Assembly: GCA_938046095.1 (NCBI GenBank)
Contig: CALIXS010000015.1
Location: 1 to 61,401, forward strand
Length of the DNA: 61,401 nt
Source of the DNA: an uncultured Clostridia bacterium
GTDB lineage: Bacteria > Bacillota > Clostridia > Peptostreptococcales > Anaerovoracaceae
Reading direction: 5' to 3'
Shown here piece after piece: positions 34,798 through 44,147 of this stretch; within the stretch, counting starts at the first letter, position 1, and each line of letters starts with the position of its first letter. A model generated the notes under the pieces. That model was not told where the DNA came from, did no database searches, and saw nothing but the letters and a program-made list of their open reading frames with translations. Both the position numbers and the translations under genes were made by a program.

Positions 34798-35113
34798 ACC
34801 GTGCTGTTTCGTATGAGGAGGAAACGGCATCAAGGGTTCGTGGAACCGAAATCACAAAAATGGGTGTTTCGCATATCTTGCGCGAGCTGAAAGACTATTT
34901 TGATTCGACTGCGGCGATTTATCCGGCTGCGGAACGTGCCACGGTATATACCCGGACGCTTTGGACACGATAGTTTTTTCGAAACATGTAAAAAAATTTT
35001 GTAACGGAAGACCCCTTGTGAGCGGCTCGAGATTGCCGTTTACGAGGGTCTTTCCTTTATGACGTTCCCAAACATGCTTGAATTGTCGGCGTGCCAACTG
35101 TTATGCCGATTCA
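34798..35113. other. Intergenic stretch after proC
   Basis: 315 bases with no supported gene. A 37-codon frame (ATG 34860 to TAG 34971-34973, starting MGVSHILRELKDYF) reads as a helical peptide but has no Shine-Dalgarno sequence; it may be a relic. The proC terminator lies at 35008-35057 (separate entry). Confidence 0.5.
35008..35057 (+). terminator. Terminator after proC
   Basis: AAGACCC (35008-35014) pairs with GGGTCTT (35046-35052), and an inner GCGGC/GCCGT stem extends it; TTCCTTTAT follows. It insulates the stress and proline genes from the B12 operon. Confidence 0.6.
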
Positions 35114-35142
35114 TTTACAGCCGGCACGCGTCATGATATAAT
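35114..35142 (+). promoter_or_regulatory. Promoter of the cobalamin operon
   Basis: TTTACA, 17 bases, TATAAT, near consensus. The start point is about 35149, directly before the riboswitch. Confidence 0.75.
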
Positions 35143-35149
35143 TATTATA

Positions 35150-35312
35150 CGAGGATCAAAAGTGCCCGTCTGCGGGATAATAGGGAATCGGGTGTGAATC
35201 CCGAGCGATCCGGTCACTGTAAGCATGGAGTCCGCATGAGAGTCATGCCATTGCAATTGCGAGAAGGCGATCATACGGGCGGCGACGTGTAAGCCAGGAG
35301 ACCTGCTTTTGA
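35150..35312 (+). ncRNA. Cobalamin riboswitch (adenosylcobalamin family)
   Basis: The leader contains the conserved core: GGGAATCGGGTGTGAATCCC, then GGTCACTGTAAGC, and the B12 box AGCCAGGAGACCTGC at 35292-35306. GCCCGT (35164-35169) can pair with ACGGGC (35275-35280) as an aptamer stem. The same hexamer GCCCGT recurs at 35348-35353 in the expression platform, so a competing pairing is possible. An intrinsic terminator follows. The switch should lower transcription of the whole operon when cobalamin is abundant. Confidence 0.95.
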
Positions 35313-35372
35313 TTCGGTGAGGGAGCTTCCGAAGAAAGTGAGAAATCGCCCGTTTGTACTGCGAAAAAGTAG

Positions 35373-35405
35373 CTGCTTTCTTCATGCGCGAAAGCAGTTT
35401 TTTGT
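35373..35405 (+). terminator. Riboswitch expression-platform terminator
   Basis: CTGCTTTC (35373-35380) and GAAAGCAG (35390-35397) with a 9-base loop, followed by six Ts. It lies 66 bases after the B12 box and 30 bases before the first gene, so control is by transcription attenuation. Confidence 0.85.
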
Positions 35406-35435
35406 TTTATTAAAGATAAAGAGAGGAGAAAAGAC

Positions 35436-37193
35436 ATGAATTTAGCGAAAAAGAAGATCTTGCTCATATTGCTCATGACTGCAATGGTATTTGCGGCCGT
35501 GGTCCCTGTATGGGCGGTGACCCCGAGTGATCCGTTAGACAATTCGACGACGCTCGCAGACGGAACGTACATGGCCGATACCGTCACCTGCGGCAAGGTC
35601 GCAGGCGGCACGAGCAAGGTAAAATTTTCCGTGGACAGCATAACCGTCAACGGCGGCAAGGCGACGGCAGTGCTCAGAGCGAGCAGCAAAATGTACACGA
35701 AGTTCATGGTCGGAGGAACGGAATATGAGACGCAGAACGACGATAACGGTTCCTTCGCGACGGTGCCCGTAAAGCTGAACGAGGAATTTGTGTTCAGCGG
35801 AACGACTACCGCCATGGGCAATGTTCATACTATCGATTACTTCTGCCTGATTACGGCAGGAACTCAGGCCTTTGAAGCGGGGAGATATAAAGCTGACGAT
35901 CCGGGCAAAATAACTGAAGGCAACAAAATGTTCAGATGCACCGAAGCCGTACTTACGGTTGGAGAGGACGGTACGGCGATTCTCGATATGAGGCTCAGCG
36001 GCTGGGGCTATGATTCGATTTATTTCGGAAACAAAATCAGCGAGATGCCGTACGGTGCGATAACGCAGGGCAACACCAATAACCTGTGGACGGGTGAAAA
36101 CCTTGCCGTAACGGAGGGCGTGCAGGGCGAAGATCCGCAGGACGGGCAGCAGGGATACAGGTACAGCATCAGCATTCCTGACATTTATGCATCCGCTCTT
36201 GTAGGTGCGCATTCAAAAAATTATGATCAGTGGTCGCACAAGGTTCTGCACCTTTTACCGTCCGATTTCAGCAAGATAAAGGACAGAAGGATTGCGGGCG
36301 AAAACAGATATGAAACGGCAATACTTGCGGCTGAAGAGCGCAGGGCGGGTATGGCCGGTCAAAAGTTCAGCGCCGTGGTTATCACATCCGGCATGGCTTA
36401 TGCCGACGGGCTTGGCGGAGCGCGCCTCGCATGGGCAAAGAATGCGCCGATACTCCTTATCAACGAAGCGACAGAGGCAAGGGTAACGGAATATGCGAAG
36501 AGCGTACTGAAAGATGACGGAAATGTGTATATCCTCGGGGGAACCGGCGTGGTTTCCGACAGCGTCGAAAAATCGTTCGGCGGATATACCGTAAAGAGGC
36601 TCTGGGGTGCCGACAGGTACGATACGAATATTCAAATTCTCAAAGAGATAGGGCTGACGCATAAGAACGATGTGCTTGTATGTTCGGGAAAGGATTTTGC
36701 CGATGCTTTGTCGGCATCCGTGTTGGGACAACCGATTATGCTTGTGGGCGATGTGCTTACCGATAATCAGAAAAAGTATCTGGATGAGCTTGCGGGCGCG
36801 TCGGACGGCTCGCATGATACAGTATATACAACTGTAGGCGGCCCGGGTGCGGTATCGGAGGATCTCGAAAAAGCAGTTGCCTCTGCCGTAAGCACGTATG
36901 CCTCAACGGATCGTGTGTTCGGCGCGAACCGTTACGAAACGAGCGTCGAGCTCGCGAAGAAGGGCGTGTTTGCGAGCGGGACGGTAGTTCTTGCGGCCGG
37001 AGATAATTTCCCTGACGGATTATCGGCATCGCCGATCGCATACATAAACGACGCTCCGATACTGCTTGTAAACACCGGAAGAACCGATTATGCCAAAGAA
37101 TACGTCGCATCAAACGCTGACGATTACAGTATTACGTTCGGAGGACCTACGATCATAAGTGACGGGGATGTCGCCGAAATAATGGGCCGATAA
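35436..37193 (+). CDS. B12-regulated cell-wall protein: two NEAT-like modules plus three CWB2 repeats
   Basis: 585 residues. The signal peptide ends after PVWA (residue 27). Residues about 38-145 form a beta-rich module starting LADGTYMADTV and containing TAVLRASSKMYTKFMVGG and HTIDYFCLI; residues about 146-285 form a second, longer one (GRYKADD, TAILDMRLSGWGYDSIYFG, HSKNYDQWSHKVLHL). Their strand pattern and Tyr positions resemble NEAT ligand-binding domains, but I cannot confirm homology. Three CWB2 repeats follow (from RIAGENRYETA, GADRYDTN and GANRYETS), which bind anionic wall polymers. As first gene behind a cobalamin riboswitch, it probably captures a corrinoid or related tetrapyrrole at the surface. 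The ligand is inferred. AGAGAGGAG precedes the ATG. Confidence 0.8.
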   Translation: MNLAKKKILLILLMTAMVFAAVVPVWAVTPSDPLDNSTTLADGTYMADTVTCGKVAGGTSKVKFSVDSITVNGGKATAVLRASSKMYTKFMVGGTEYETQNDDNGSFATVPVKLNEEFVFSGTTTAMGNVHTIDYFCLITAGTQAFEAGRYKADDPGKITEGNKMFRCTEAVLTVGEDGTAILDMRLSGWGYDSIYFGNKISEMPYGAITQGNTNNLWTGENLAVTEGVQGEDPQDGQQGYRYSISIPDIYASALVGAHSKNYDQWSHKVLHLLPSDFSKIKDRRIAGENRYETAILAAEERRAGMAGQKFSAVVITSGMAYADGLGGARLAWAKNAPILLINEATEARVTEYAKSVLKDDGNVYILGGTGVVSDSVEKSFGGYTVKRLWGADRYDTNIQILKEIGLTHKNDVLVCSGKDFADALSASVLGQPIMLVGDVLTDNQKKYLDELAGASDGSHDTVYTTVGGPGAVSEDLEKAVASAVSTYASTDRVFGANRYETSVELAKKGVFASGTVVLAAGDNFPDGLSASPIAYINDAPILLVNTGRTDYAKEYVASNADDYSITFGGPTIISDGDVAEIMGR

Positions 37194-37195
37194 GA

Positions 37196-38341
37196 ATGAA
37201 AGATCCGGAACGTGCCGGCTACAGGATTGTCGGCGGGCGTGAGCTTAGAAAGGGGTATACTACAGGATCATGCGCCGCCGCGGCCTCCGCCGCGGCGGCG
37301 TATATGGCCGTTTCGGGGAAGCAGGCCGATGAAGTGGCTATAACGCTGCCTGCGGGAGAAAGGGTCGTATTTGAGATTGCGAATGCCTCTATATTCGCTG
37401 AAGGAGCGCGCTGCTCGGTTAAGAAGGACGGAGGCGACGACCCTGATGTGACGACGGGGCTTGACATATTCGCAGAGGTGACACTCAGCGACAATGGCGT
37501 CATAGAGATCGACGGAGGTGATGGCGTCGGCAGGGTCACAAAGGAGGGGCTTCAGATACCTCCCGGGAAGCCCGCCATCAATCCGGTTCCGAGACGTATG
37601 ATCGCCAAAAGCGTTCAGGAGGTCTTTGACAGCTTCAGCTTTGGCGGCGGAGCAAAAGTGACTATTTCCGTGCCCGGCGGGGAAGCTGTCGCAAAGCGGA
37701 CGTTTAATCCGATGCTCGGGATAACGGGCGGCATATCCATAATAGGGACTACGGGGATTGTAGAACCTATGAGCGAGGATGCGATCGTCGCAACGACGAA
37801 TATATTGATAGACAAGCGTTTTATCGAAGATCCCGAAAAGATACTGATAACGCCGGGCAACTACGGCAGTGATTTTTGCAGGGATCATCTGAAGCTCGAC
37901 CTTAAGCAGGCGGTTCAGGTATCAAACTACGTCGGAGAAGCTCTCGATTACATAAGGTATAAGGGTTTTCGCAAGGTTTTGTTCGTCGGACACACGGGTA
38001 AGCTGATAAAGACGGCGGCCTCGATAATGAATACGCACTCGGGATACGCCGACGGCAGGATGGAGATCATCGCCGCCTATGCCGCGGCAAACGGAGCCGA
38101 TACCCGGGCGGTCAGAGATATTCTGGGCTGTATCACCACAGACAAAGCTTTTGACGTAATAAGAGGCAGTTCGTTCGAGAGCGCGGTAAAAAAAGAGATT
38201 ACGGACAAAGCGCTCTTTCATCTGAGACGCAGGCTCGGCGAGCAGGCTGAGCTCGAACTCGTGATGTTTACGACGGACAGAGACAGCATAATGAGGTCCG
38301 ACGACGCCGAGGCGCTTATCGCCGAATTCAGAACGGTTTAG
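37196..38341 (+). CDS. cbiD: Cobalt-precorrin-5B C1-methyltransferase
   Basis: 381 residues. It methylates C1 of the corrin ring in the anaerobic B12 pathway. Family features are RKGYTTGSCAAAASAAAAY near the start, GDGVGRVTKEGLQIPPGKPA and the GTTGIVEPMSEDA block. It starts two bases after the stop of the surface protein gene, so it lies in the same riboswitch-controlled transcript. No strong Shine-Dalgarno sequence is visible, which fits coupled translation. Confidence 0.95.
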   Translation: MKDPERAGYRIVGGRELRKGYTTGSCAAAASAAAAYMAVSGKQADEVAITLPAGERVVFEIANASIFAEGARCSVKKDGGDDPDVTTGLDIFAEVTLSDNGVIEIDGGDGVGRVTKEGLQIPPGKPAINPVPRRMIAKSVQEVFDSFSFGGGAKVTISVPGGEAVAKRTFNPMLGITGGISIIGTTGIVEPMSEDAIVATTNILIDKRFIEDPEKILITPGNYGSDFCRDHLKLDLKQAVQVSNYVGEALDYIRYKGFRKVLFVGHTGKLIKTAASIMNTHSGYADGRMEIIAAYAAANGADTRAVRDILGCITTDKAFDVIRGSSFESAVKKEITDKALFHLRRRLGEQAELELVMFTTDRDSIMRSDDAEALIAEFRTV

Positions 38342-38354
38342 GAGGAACGGATAA

Positions 38355-39104
38355 ATGGTATATTTTGTCGGTGCAGGGCCGGGGGCGGCCGATCTTATAA
38401 CGGTGCGGGGCGCTGAACTGCTGAAAAAAGCCGACGTGATAATCTACGCCGGATCGCTTGTCAATCCCGCTCTTCTGGATTATGCCGGGGAAAAATGCGC
38501 GATACATAACAGCGCGTCTATGACTCTCGATGAAGTGACAGGTATAATGGAAAAACACCGCGATGACATCGTTGTGCGCCTTCACACCGGAGATCCGTGC
38601 ATCTACGGAGCCATAAGGGAGCAGATGGATATTCTCGACCTTAAGCGCATACCATACGAGTCAGTGCCGGGTGTCAGTTCGTTTATCGGTGCCGCCGCGG
38701 CGCTAAGCGCCGAATTTACACTCCCGGGAGTAAGTCAAAGCGTCATTCTGACGCGCATGGCGGGGCGTACCCCCGTACCTGAAAGAGAAGATATTACAAG
38801 GATGGCATCTCACGGCGCGAGCATGGTGATATTCCTCACGTCAACGATGCTGCGCGAGCTGTCCGAAAAGCTGATCGAGGGCGGATATGCGCCGGAATCT
38901 CCGGCTGCTGTCGTCTACAAGGCCACTTGGCCCGATCAGAAGGTTATAAGGACAACCGTAGAAAATATCGGAAAGGCCGCCGAGGAGAACGGGATAAACA
39001 AGATGGCGCTCATAATGGTCGGAGGTTTCCTGGGGGACAGATACGAGCGGTCAAAGCTGTACGATCCCGCCTTCTCGCATCAGTTCAGAGAGGCGACAAA
39101 ATGA
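38355..39104 (+). CDS. cbiF: Cobalt-precorrin-4 C11-methyltransferase
   Basis: 249 residues. It is a SAM-dependent tetrapyrrole methylase acting on C11. The start VYFVGAGPGAADLITVRGAE is the nucleotide-binding glycine loop of the family; HTGDPCIYGAIREQMDIL and the PGVSSFIGAAAAL motif are typical of CbiF/CobM. GGAGGAA precedes the ATG. It overlaps cbiG by four bases. Confidence 0.95.
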   Translation: MVYFVGAGPGAADLITVRGAELLKKADVIIYAGSLVNPALLDYAGEKCAIHNSASMTLDEVTGIMEKHRDDIVVRLHTGDPCIYGAIREQMDILDLKRIPYESVPGVSSFIGAAAALSAEFTLPGVSQSVILTRMAGRTPVPEREDITRMASHGASMVIFLTSTMLRELSEKLIEGGYAPESPAAVVYKATWPDQKVIRTTVENIGKAAEENGINKMALIMVGGFLGDRYERSKLYDPAFSHQFREATK

Positions 39105-40096
39105 AATCAGCTGCACTTATAGCCTTTACAGACAGAGGGAAGGCTCTCGCGCTCGAGATAGAAAGGTCTATGCCCGAGGTAATGTTTTACAAATATATCA
39201 AAGGATACGATCTCAAAACCTTTGTCAGCGATGCGTTTCGCTCGTGTGAGGCGCTGATATTCGTATCGGCAGCAGGGATCGCGGTAAGAGCTATAGCACC
39301 ATATGTGACCGCAAAGGACAAGGATCCCGCAGTCATAGTCATGGACGAGCATGCCCTGCATGTGATTCCGATACTGTCCGGACATCTCGGAGGAGCCAAC
39401 GAGCTTGCCGGAGTCCTTTCGGATATAACGGGAGCGGAGACTGTCATTACGACGGCGACCGACATCAACGATAAATTTGCCGTCGATATATGGGCGAAAG
39501 ATAACGGTTTCATAATAGAAAATACGGATACGATAAAATACATATCTTCCGCCATACTGCGCAACGAGAAGATCGGTTTCAGATCCGACGTTCCGATACA
39601 CGGAAAGCCGCCGCGTGAGCTTACCGCCGACGATGCCGATACCGGTATATACGTCGGCATAAGGACGGGCTCGAAGCCGTTTCGACGTACGCTTACGATC
39701 CGTCCGAGAGCGCTCGTCATAGGAGCCGGATCGAGGCGGGGAACTCCGTCCGAAGCTTTTGAAAAGGTTACGCTCGATGTGCTTGCTGAAGCGGAGCTGT
39801 CTCCGCTTTCCGTATGTGCCATGGCGACAATAGATATAAAGAGGGATGAAAAATGCCTTAAGGATTTTGCCGGGAAGTACGGCATCGGAATGGTGACCTA
39901 CACCGCCAAAGAACTCATGTCCGCCGAGGGCGATTTTTGTTCGTCCGATTTCGTGCTCAAGACGACGGGAGCGGATAATGTCTGCGAAAGGGCGGCAAGT
40001 CTTGCGAGCGGAGGCGGGAGAAGTATAGTTGCCAAGCAGGGAGTGAACGGCGTTACGGTAAGCATATATGAGAAAGGGTGGTCTGTTCGGTTTTGA
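39101..40096 (+). CDS. cbiG: Cobalt-precorrin-5A hydrolase
   Basis: 331 residues. It opens the delta-lactone of cobalt-precorrin-5A and releases acetaldehyde. The N-terminal domain contains FVSAAGIAVRAIAPYV and LSGHLGGANELAG, and the C-terminal domain RALVIGAGSRRGTPSEAFE. ATG 39101 overlaps the cbiF stop (ATGA); the frame is open further upstream inside cbiF, but not CbiG-like there. Confidence 0.95.
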   Translation: MKSAALIAFTDRGKALALEIERSMPEVMFYKYIKGYDLKTFVSDAFRSCEALIFVSAAGIAVRAIAPYVTAKDKDPAVIVMDEHALHVIPILSGHLGGANELAGVLSDITGAETVITTATDINDKFAVDIWAKDNGFIIENTDTIKYISSAILRNEKIGFRSDVPIHGKPPRELTADDADTGIYVGIRTGSKPFRRTLTIRPRALVIGAGSRRGTPSEAFEKVTLDVLAEAELSPLSVCAMATIDIKRDEKCLKDFAGKYGIGMVTYTAKELMSAEGDFCSSDFVLKTTGADNVCERAASLASGGGRSIVAKQGVNGVTVSIYEKGWSVRF

Positions 40097-40830
40097 GCGG
40101 AAAAATATACGTTGTGGGTATAGGACCGGGAGGGTCGCAATACATGACACCACAAGCTCTCGAGGCGATCAGGGTCAGCAATACTGTCGTCGGATATACG
40201 GTATACGTTGATCTTTTGGGTGCCCTCGTCTCGGGAAAGGAAGTAATGACGAGCGCAATGAAGCAGGAGGCGGCGCGTGCCAAGATGGCGCTCGATGCGG
40301 CACTGCTCGGTAAATGCGTGTCTTTCGTGTGCAGCGGCGATGCCGGAGTTTACGGAATGGCCGGCATTATGAGAGAGGTTGCCTCCGATCATCCCGAGAT
40401 AGAGATAATAACGGTTCCCGGCATAACAGCCGCCTTAAGCGGCGCGGCTTTGCTCGGAGCGCCTTTGATACATGATTTTGCCGTGATCTCGCTCTCCGAC
40501 CTCCTGACGCCGTGGGATCTTATAGAAAAAAGGCTGACACTTGCCGCAAAGGCTGACTTTGTTATATGCCTGTATAATCCGAAGAGCCGCAGAAGAAAAG
40601 ATCACCTCGACAGAGCCGTCGATCTCATCATGAAAGCAAGACCCGGGGACGTGTGCTGCGGATACGTCAGGAACATAGGCCGCGACGGTGAAAAGGCTTT
40701 CATATTGAGGCTCAGCGAGCTTAAGGGTAATGACGATATAGATATGTTTACGACCGTTTTTATCGGCAATTCCGCGACGCGTGAGCTGAACGGGAAGCTC
40801 GTGACGCCGAGAGGTTACAGGAATGTCTGA
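40093..40830 (+). CDS. cbiH: Cobalt-precorrin-3B C17-methyltransferase
   Basis: About 245 residues, also named CobJ. It methylates C17 with ring contraction. GKIYVVGIGPGGSQYMTPQA opens the methylase fold; SGDAGVYGMAGIM and VPGITAALSGAALLGAPL are family motifs. TTG 40093 is preferred because it overlaps the cbiG stop (TTGA) and AAAGGGTGG lies about 11 bases upstream; a GTG at 40078 is possible. No C-terminal fusion is present. Confidence 0.93.
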   Translation: MSGKIYVVGIGPGGSQYMTPQALEAIRVSNTVVGYTVYVDLLGALVSGKEVMTSAMKQEAARAKMALDAALLGKCVSFVCSGDAGVYGMAGIMREVASDHPEIEIITVPGITAALSGAALLGAPLIHDFAVISLSDLLTPWDLIEKRLTLAAKADFVICLYNPKSRRRKDHLDRAVDLIMKARPGDVCCGYVRNIGRDGEKAFILRLSELKGNDDIDMFTTVFIGNSATRELNGKLVTPRGYRNV

Positions 40831-41587
40831 CAGGATACTCGTAATAGCAGGAACGGCCGAAGGACGCGAACTGGCGGCGAAGGTCATCGAAGCGGGTCTT
40901 GCAGACCACGTTGATTTCAGTGTAGCAACGGAATATGGAGAAGAGCTCCTCAGAGGTGTAAACGTCTTGGAGGGCAGGATGGACGGCGAAAAGATGCTGG
41001 AGCTTCTGCATTCTAAAGGGTATAAGCTTATAGTCGATGCGTCGCATCCTTATGCCTCCGCCGTAACGGAGAACGCGCAGGCCGCAGCATCAGCCGAGGG
41101 AACGGAGTATATCCGGCTGTTGCGCGAGGAGTTGCTGCCGGAATCTGAGAACATAGAATTTGTCGATTCGCCGGAGGAGGCGTCGGCCGTTCTGTCGTGT
41201 TCGGACGAAAACGTTTTGCTGACGACCGGCTCAAAGGATCTTAAGATATTTTCATCCGTCCCGGGATTTTCCGAAAGGTTTTTCGCGCGCGTTCTTCCGT
41301 CGGAGGAGTCTCTTAAGGCGTGCGGGGAGGCGGGTCTTAAGCGCAATCATATAATATGCATGCAGGGGCCGTTCACACACGAGATGAACGCGGCTACGCT
41401 CAGGCAGTACGGCTGTCAGGTGCTCGTAACAAAGAGCAGCGGCAGGGCGGGAGGCTACGATGACAAAGTTCGCTGTGCGGCGGAGGGCTTCCGGATAATA
41501 GTTATAAAAAGGCCGACTGTCGAACAGGGCTGCAGCCTTGAGGAGGTATGGGACAAGATGAAAGAAGTCATGGGGGTCGGAGTATGA
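40823..41587 (+). CDS. cbiJ: Precorrin-6A reductase, cobalt-dependent type
   Basis: 254 residues, CobK/CbiJ family. It reduces the macrocycle with a nicotinamide cofactor. The start RILVIAGTAEGRELAAKV, the DASHPYASAVTENAQAAA motif and the CMQGPFTHEMN and VTKSSGRAGGYDDKV motifs are diagnostic. It overlaps cbiH by 8 bases and the cbiET gene by 4. Confidence 0.94.
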   Translation: MSDRILVIAGTAEGRELAAKVIEAGLADHVDFSVATEYGEELLRGVNVLEGRMDGEKMLELLHSKGYKLIVDASHPYASAVTENAQAAASAEGTEYIRLLREELLPESENIEFVDSPEEASAVLSCSDENVLLTTGSKDLKIFSSVPGFSERFFARVLPSEESLKACGEAGLKRNHIICMQGPFTHEMNAATLRQYGCQVLVTKSSGRAGGYDDKVRCAAEGFRIIVIKRPTVEQGCSLEEVWDKMKEVMGVGV

Positions 41588-42774
41588 AGATAAAAGTCGT
41601 AGGGCTCGGACCGGGCGGTCATGCTCTCATGACGAACGAAGCCGTCAGCGCCGTGACGGATGCGGACATCGTCATCACGAGCGTGAACCGCGGCGATCTT
41701 TCGGAGCTTAGCGAAAACGTCGAATACGTCAGAGTGTCCGATATGACAAAGCGTCTCAGAGAGCTTCAGGGGAGAGTAAGCTCCGTGGCTGTGGTCGCAT
41801 CCGGAGACACCGGTTTTTACAGTATTGCCGTGGCCGTAGGGAAGAGCTTTCCTGACGGCGATATCGAGTTTTGTCCCGGAATAACCAGCTTTTCCTGCCT
41901 TGCGGCGAGGCTTAAGACGTCTTACAGCGGTGCGGGGCTGATAAGTCTGCACGGACGGAGCGGAAGTATCGTTCCGTATGCCGCTTACAACAAAAAAATC
42001 TTCGTTCTTACAGGCGGAGCGACAAAAGTATCCGACGCGGTGTCGGCACTTTGCGAGGCGGGCATGGGCGAGAATCTCAGCGTAAGCGTCGGCGAAGATC
42101 TTTCCATGCCGGAAGAAAAAATAACGACGGGTACTCCGTCGCAGCTCGTCGGAATGTCATTTTCGGAGCTTGCAGTAATGATGATCGAAAACCCGAACCC
42201 TGCAGATACGTCGCGAACTGTTCAGGATGCGGAGTTTACTCGGGGGAAGGTGCCGATGACGAAGCGGGACGTGAGAGAGCTCGTGTGCTCGGCGCTCGAG
42301 ATCAATCCCGCAGATACGGTATACGATGTCGGAGCGGGAACGGGCGCGGCATCATGCGCGTTTGCATACAAGGCACGCGAGGGTATGGTGTATGCGATAG
42401 AGCGAAACCCGGAGGGTATAGAACTCATAGATCATAACCGCAGGACGCTCGGAGCGTATAATGTGCGAACCGTCTCGGGAACGGCTCCCGAAGCTCTTTG
42501 CGGCCTTCCGCCGGCATCAAAGGTGTTCGTTGGCGGCAGCGCCGGAAGGCTCGGCGAAATTTTGGACGCCTGTAAAAGGGATGACGGTAGGCCGCAGACG
42601 CTCGTCGTTACTGCTGTAACGCTCGAAACACTTTCGGAGGCGACATGTGCATTCGGAGAAAGATGCATGGAGCCGGAGGTGACGTGCATAAACGTATCGC
42701 ACGCAGAGAGGCTCGGCTCATATAGCCTTATGAAAGCTGAAAACCCGATATATATCATAAGAGGTAAAAGGTAA
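41584..42774 (+). CDS. cbiET: Fused CbiE-CbiT precorrin C5,C15-methyltransferase
   Basis: 396 residues. Residues 1-205 are a CbiE-type methylase (KIKVVGLGPGGHALMTNEAV, ASGDTGFYSIA); residues about 215-396 are a CbiT-type methyltransferase/decarboxylase with the SAM motif VYDVGAGTGAASCAFA. Together they methylate C5 and C15 and decarboxylate the C12 acetate, like aerobic CobL. Separate genes are also common, so the fusion is a useful lineage marker. ATG 41584 overlaps the cbiJ stop. Confidence 0.94.
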   Translation: MKIKVVGLGPGGHALMTNEAVSAVTDADIVITSVNRGDLSELSENVEYVRVSDMTKRLRELQGRVSSVAVVASGDTGFYSIAVAVGKSFPDGDIEFCPGITSFSCLAARLKTSYSGAGLISLHGRSGSIVPYAAYNKKIFVLTGGATKVSDAVSALCEAGMGENLSVSVGEDLSMPEEKITTGTPSQLVGMSFSELAVMMIENPNPADTSRTVQDAEFTRGKVPMTKRDVRELVCSALEINPADTVYDVGAGTGAASCAFAYKAREGMVYAIERNPEGIELIDHNRRTLGAYNVRTVSGTAPEALCGLPPASKVFVGGSAGRLGEILDACKRDDGRPQTLVVTAVTLETLSEATCAFGERCMEPEVTCINVSHAERLGSYSLMKAENPIYIIRGKR

Positions 42775-44147
42775 TGATAAGAAAAATTCCGAGAGTGATG
42801 ATAGGAGGGACCGGCAGCGACTGCGGCAAGACGACGGTAGTGTGCGGTCTGCTTCAGGCTCTCGTTTCACGCGGATACATGACGAGCTCGTTCAAGTGCG
42901 GGCCGGACTATATAGACCCGATGTTTCACAGAACCGTCATAGGTACGTGTTCCTCGAATCTCGATCTGTATCTGTGCGGTGAGGAGGAGGTAAAATACCT
43001 GCTCGCCGCAGGAAGTGCCGGCACCGATTTTGCCGTAATAGAAGGAGTAATGGGTATATACGACGGACTCGGATTTACCGATGACAAATGCTCAGCTAAC
43101 GAAGTTTCCGCAGTTACCGGTACACCCGAGATACTCGTTGTCAACGTGCGGGGCAAGAGCGCATCGCTGCTCGCCGAGATAAAAGGCTATCTTGGGTTTA
43201 CCGAAAACAGAATCAGAGGCATCATTCTGAACAGGTGCCCGGCCGCGATGTACGGATCATATCGCGATGCGATAGAGGAAAGGCTTGAAATAAAGGTATT
43301 CGGTTTTATGCCGACGGTAGAGGAAGTAACGCTGCCGTCGAGGCACCTGGGGCTCGTTACCGCCGCCGAGATAGGCGGCATCAAAGAGAAGCTTTTAAGG
43401 CTCGGCGGAGTGGCAGAGAAATACCTCGATATAGACGGAATTACAGATCTTGCGCGAACCGCGCCGAAACTGGAATGCAAAGATCTTTCTCCGAAGAACA
43501 TCTGCGGGGGACGAAAGGTAAAAATAGCCCTTGCGAGGGACAGGGCGTTCTGCTTTTATTATGAGGAATGTCTCGATCTGCTGAGGTGCATGGGTGTTGA
43601 GATAGCGGAGTTTTCACCGATGGATGACGAGGCGCTGCCGGACGGGATATCGGGGATAATACTGGGGGGAGGCTATCCGGAGCTCTATGCGAACAGACTT
43701 GAGGCGAACGCCACCATGAGGCGTGCCGTCAGAGGAGCCGCAGACGCCGGTATGCCCGTATACGGCGAATGCGGCGGATTCATGTATCTGGGCGCGGATA
43801 TCGAATATGACGGAGAGTTAAGGGAGATGTGCGGTGTATTCGATTCACATGCGCGCATGACAAAGGGGCTCGTCCGTTTCGGGTACAAGAGTCTCAAAGC
43901 GGAAAAAGACTGCCTTATCTGCTCCGCGGAGACGGAAATCAGGGCTCACGAATTCCACTACGGAGATTCGTCCGACTGCGGCGACATGTTCACGTGCGTA
44001 AATCGGAGAGGTCAGGAGACGAAAGCTTTTTTGCAGTATAAAAATACCTTAGCGGGGTATCCGCATATACACCTGTTTACGGATATATCGACAGCTGAGA
44101 GATTCGTCATGGCGTGCAGGAATTTTGCAGAGGAAAACGAAATATGA
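42774..44147 (+). CDS. cbiA: Cobyrinate a,c-diamide synthase
   Basis: 457 residues. It amidates the a and c side chains using glutamine and ATP. The N-terminal P-loop synthetase domain has GGTGSDCGKTTVVCGLLQAL and FKCGPDYIDPMFH; the C-terminal glutamine amidotransferase domain has GGGYPELYANRL and YGECGGFMYLG with the catalytic Cys. The start overlaps the cbiET stop (TAATG). It overlaps cbiB by four bases. Confidence 0.95.
   Translation: MIRKIPRVMIGGTGSDCGKTTVVCGLLQALVSRGYMTSSFKCGPDYIDPMFHRTVIGTCSSNLDLYLCGEEEVKYLLAAGSAGTDFAVIEGVMGIYDGLGFTDDKCSANEVSAVTGTPEILVVNVRGKSASLLAEIKGYLGFTENRIRGIILNRCPAAMYGSYRDAIEERLEIKVFGFMPTVEEVTLPSRHLGLVTAAEIGGIKEKLLRLGGVAEKYLDIDGITDLARTAPKLECKDLSPKNICGGRKVKIALARDRAFCFYYEECLDLLRCMGVEIAEFSPMDDEALPDGISGIILGGGYPELYANRLEANATMRRAVRGAADAGMPVYGECGGFMYLGADIEYDGELREMCGVFDSHARMTKGLVRFGYKSLKAEKDCLICSAETEIRAHEFHYGDSSDCGDMFTCVNRRGQETKAFLQYKNTLAGYPHIHLFTDISTAERFVMACRNFAEENEI

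Noticed and set aside
34860..34973. 37-codon frame after proC
   Set aside because: No ribosome binding site and no known family; kept only as a note in the intergenic entry.
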